A DNA stretch of 5,672 nt from Giesbergeria sp. (lineage in GTDB: Bacteria > Pseudomonadota > Gammaproteobacteria > Burkholderiales > Burkholderiaceae_C). Made by a program: the position numbers and the translations under genes. The DNA is taken from assembly GCA_017987055.1 (NCBI GenBank), contig JAGNUJ010000104.1, forward strand, positions 1 through 5,672, in the 5' to 3' direction. Of the stretch, positions 4,725-5,672 are shown piece by piece. Every line of letters begins with the position of its first letter. The stretch's first letter is position 1. The notes under the pieces were generated by a model. That model was not told the DNA's origin. It saw nothing but the letters and a program-made list of their open reading frames with translations, and did not search any database.

Positions 4725-5282
4725 TTAACGCTTGCCAGTCGAGCGTGCTACAGCCGTTTTAGCGGCTTCATTGGCGGACTCAGCGGCAGCGCTGAAATTG
4801 GCTTCTGCCGCTTCAGAGGCTTGCTTGACTGCTTTTTGTACCGACTCGAAAGCATTAGAGGCGGCCGAGACAGCGTTCTTGATTGCCGCAACAGCGCCTT
4901 CGGAGCCAGCAGGCGCGTTTTGCGAAGCGGTTTCGAGCAAGTTGCTGAAATTCTTTTGTGCTTCAGCGGCTTGTGCTTCCATGACTTTGGTCAGCTCGGC
5001 GCTGGCACCGGTGGCGATTTCGTACAGGTTGCGGCTGTAGGTGGCGGCTTTTTCAGCCAAAGGCTGGAACAGGCCGGCTTGCAGAGCCAGCAACTCTTGC
5101 GCGTCTTTGGCCGCAAAAGCGGCTTGGGTGTTGTTGGCGGCTTCGTTCAAAGCGGCGCGCGAGGCAGTTAGATTCAATTCAACGAGCTTTTCAATGCGTT
5201 CGAAAGCCTTGTTGGTCAAACCAAACAGCATTTCGATATTGGCTTTGTGCGCGGCCATTATTTGTTCGTTGGTCAGGGACAT
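4725..5282 (-). CDS. phaP: Phasin family protein, PHA granule-associated
   Basis: Phasins coat intracellular polyhydroxyalkanoate granules and control their size and number. The 185-residue protein is almost wholly alpha-helical and Ala-rich. The Phasin_2-type region spans about residues 5-110: [38 protein letters not shown] is split here by [14 protein letters not shown] and [15 protein letters not shown], followed by [22 protein letters not shown]. The rest is an Ala/Glu/Ser-rich amphipathic tail, probably coiled coil, ending in the basic TGKR. Length matches typical betaproteobacterial PhaP (about 180-190). GGAG precedes the ATG at 5280-5282 with 6-bp spacing, which fixes the start. It is followed by its own terminator, so it is likely monocistronic. 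No PHA synthase gene is in the window. Genomes often hold several phasins, so which paralogue this is cannot be told. Confidence 0.93.
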   Translation of the reverse strand: MSLTNEQIMAAHKANIEMLFGLTNKAFERIEKLVELNLTASRAALNEAANNTQAAFAAKDAQELLALQAGLFQPLAEKAATYSRNLYEIATGASAELTKVMEAQAAEAQKNFSNLLETASQNAPAGSEGAVAAIKNAVSAASNAFESVQKAVKQASEAAEANFSAAAESANEAAKTAVARSTGKR

Positions 5283-5349
5283 GTATTACTCCAGAAATTA
5301 ATTTAAAAATAGGGTGAAGTTGCAGTCATTTGACCACTTTTGGCAGCCA

Positions 5350-5401
5350 TTGTGCAGTGCAGCATAGAGGCGAATTCTAGGCACATTGACGGTAAATGCA
5401 A
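5350..5401 (-). promoter_or_regulatory. Candidate phaP promoter with PhaR-type operator
   Basis: On the minus strand TTGCAT (5396-5401) and TAGAAT (5374-5379, 5/6) are 16 bp apart, with a predicted start near 5367. Directly downstream, TTGTGCAGTGCAGCAT (plus strand, 5350-5365) contains two tandem GTGCA units. PhaR, the repressor of phasin genes, is known to bind TGC/GCA-rich sites near phaP promoters, and a site at about +2 to +17 suits repression. The match to PhaR is from memory and not a computed score. Confidence 0.42.
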
Positions 5402-5672
5402 GCTTTTTGCCTTGCGCTGGCGCAATGAAAATGTATTGAGTGGTGTCTGCCATGCCATTGCAGCGAACCCGGTGATAGATGGCAAGCGCTATCGGTGATT
5501 TATTTGCTACTTAAATAATAGCTTATACCGCTGTATTAGTAAGGGTTAAAGGCGGTTTTGATACGATATTTGTCGCTTAGTTTTAAGCGTAAGGTCGCAA
5601 ACTTAGAGATTTTTAGCGCTGTGGTGCGTTGCATTTTTCGTGGAAAGCGGGTGAGGCTTGTCCCCCATTGAC
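5402..5672. other. Non-coding region upstream of phaP, no gene seen
   Basis: I see no convincing gene here. It holds a perfect inverted repeat TTGCGC-TG-GCGCAA (5412-5425), a GATAG/CTATC pair (5474-5478 with 5489-5493) and a CGCTTA/TAAGCG hairpin with loop GTTT (5574-5589). It also has an alternative minus-strand promoter-like pair, TTAACC (5544-5549) and TATAAG (5522-5527). The middle part is noticeably A/T-rich compared with the rest of the window. It may contain upstream control elements of phaP and the promoter of a gene beyond the right edge. Confidence 0.45.

Noticed and set aside
4662..5171. Plus-strand open frame opposite the phasin gene
   Set aside because: Gly/Ser/Phe-rich shadow of Ala/Glu-rich phasin codons; no SD or family match.
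5303..5485. Minus-strand 60-codon open frame upstream of phaP
   Set aside because: It overlaps the predicted phaP promoter and operator, has no SD that I can see, and shows no recognisable motif.
5614..5636. AGCGC/GCGTT pair followed by ATTTTT, considered as a plus-strand terminator
   Set aside because: Only a 5-bp stem with a G-U pair, and no gene upstream on that strand to terminate.
5663..5672. CCCCAT near the right edge, considered as a heat-shock sigma factor -10 box
   Set aside because: No CTTGAA-like -35 at the required distance, and the downstream sequence is missing.

Overview
The window reads as ordinary chromosomal housekeeping DNA of a betaproteobacterium, most likely a member of the Burkholderiales close to the Comamonadaceae. 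The evidence is protein similarity recalled from memory: an IF-1 with the C-terminal extension typical of stand-alone infA copies, a polyhydroxyalkanoate (PHA) phasin, a short Psd, an RlhA-type U32 protein and an HSD10-like dehydrogenase. No mobile element, CRISPR array, phage gene or obvious horizontally acquired block is visible.

Left part (1-1745). The 5' end of rlhA (23S rRNA cytidine hydroxylation) runs off the left edge on the minus strand. A short divergent intergenic region with a strong hairpin separates it from a small plus-strand gene of unknown function, whose 3' end overlaps the 3' end of psd (phosphatidylserine decarboxylase, minus strand) tail to tail by 71 bp. psd and infA diverge from a spacer of about 350 bp. 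Most of that spacer looks like a long, structured 5' leader of infA.

Middle part (1746-2700). infA (translation initiation factor IF-1) is followed on the same strand by tRNA-Pro(UGG) with an encoded CCA and a textbook intrinsic terminator. A small SSB-like OB-fold protein lies convergently on the minus strand, and its upstream region starts at the terminator of the next unit.

Right part (2651-5672). Three minus-strand genes are read right to left. The phasin gene has its own terminator. A periplasmic Fe(III)-binding protein follows, with a good sigma-70 promoter that overlaps a 13-bp Fur-like palindrome. Next comes an HSD10-like 3-hydroxyacyl-CoA dehydrogenase, preceded by an ACGTTAACGT operator-like palindrome and followed by a strong terminator. 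The last 390 bp hold no gene I can support; they carry candidate promoter and PhaR-type operator elements for the phasin and a few small inverted repeats.

The genes do not form one pathway. The phasin (carbon storage), the acyl-CoA dehydrogenase (fatty or branched-chain acyl catabolism) and the iron-binding protein are metabolically compatible neighbours, but each appears to have its own regulatory site. I do not see a previously undescribed system. The most useful leads are the three operator-like sites, the infA leader and the stand-alone SSB-like protein.
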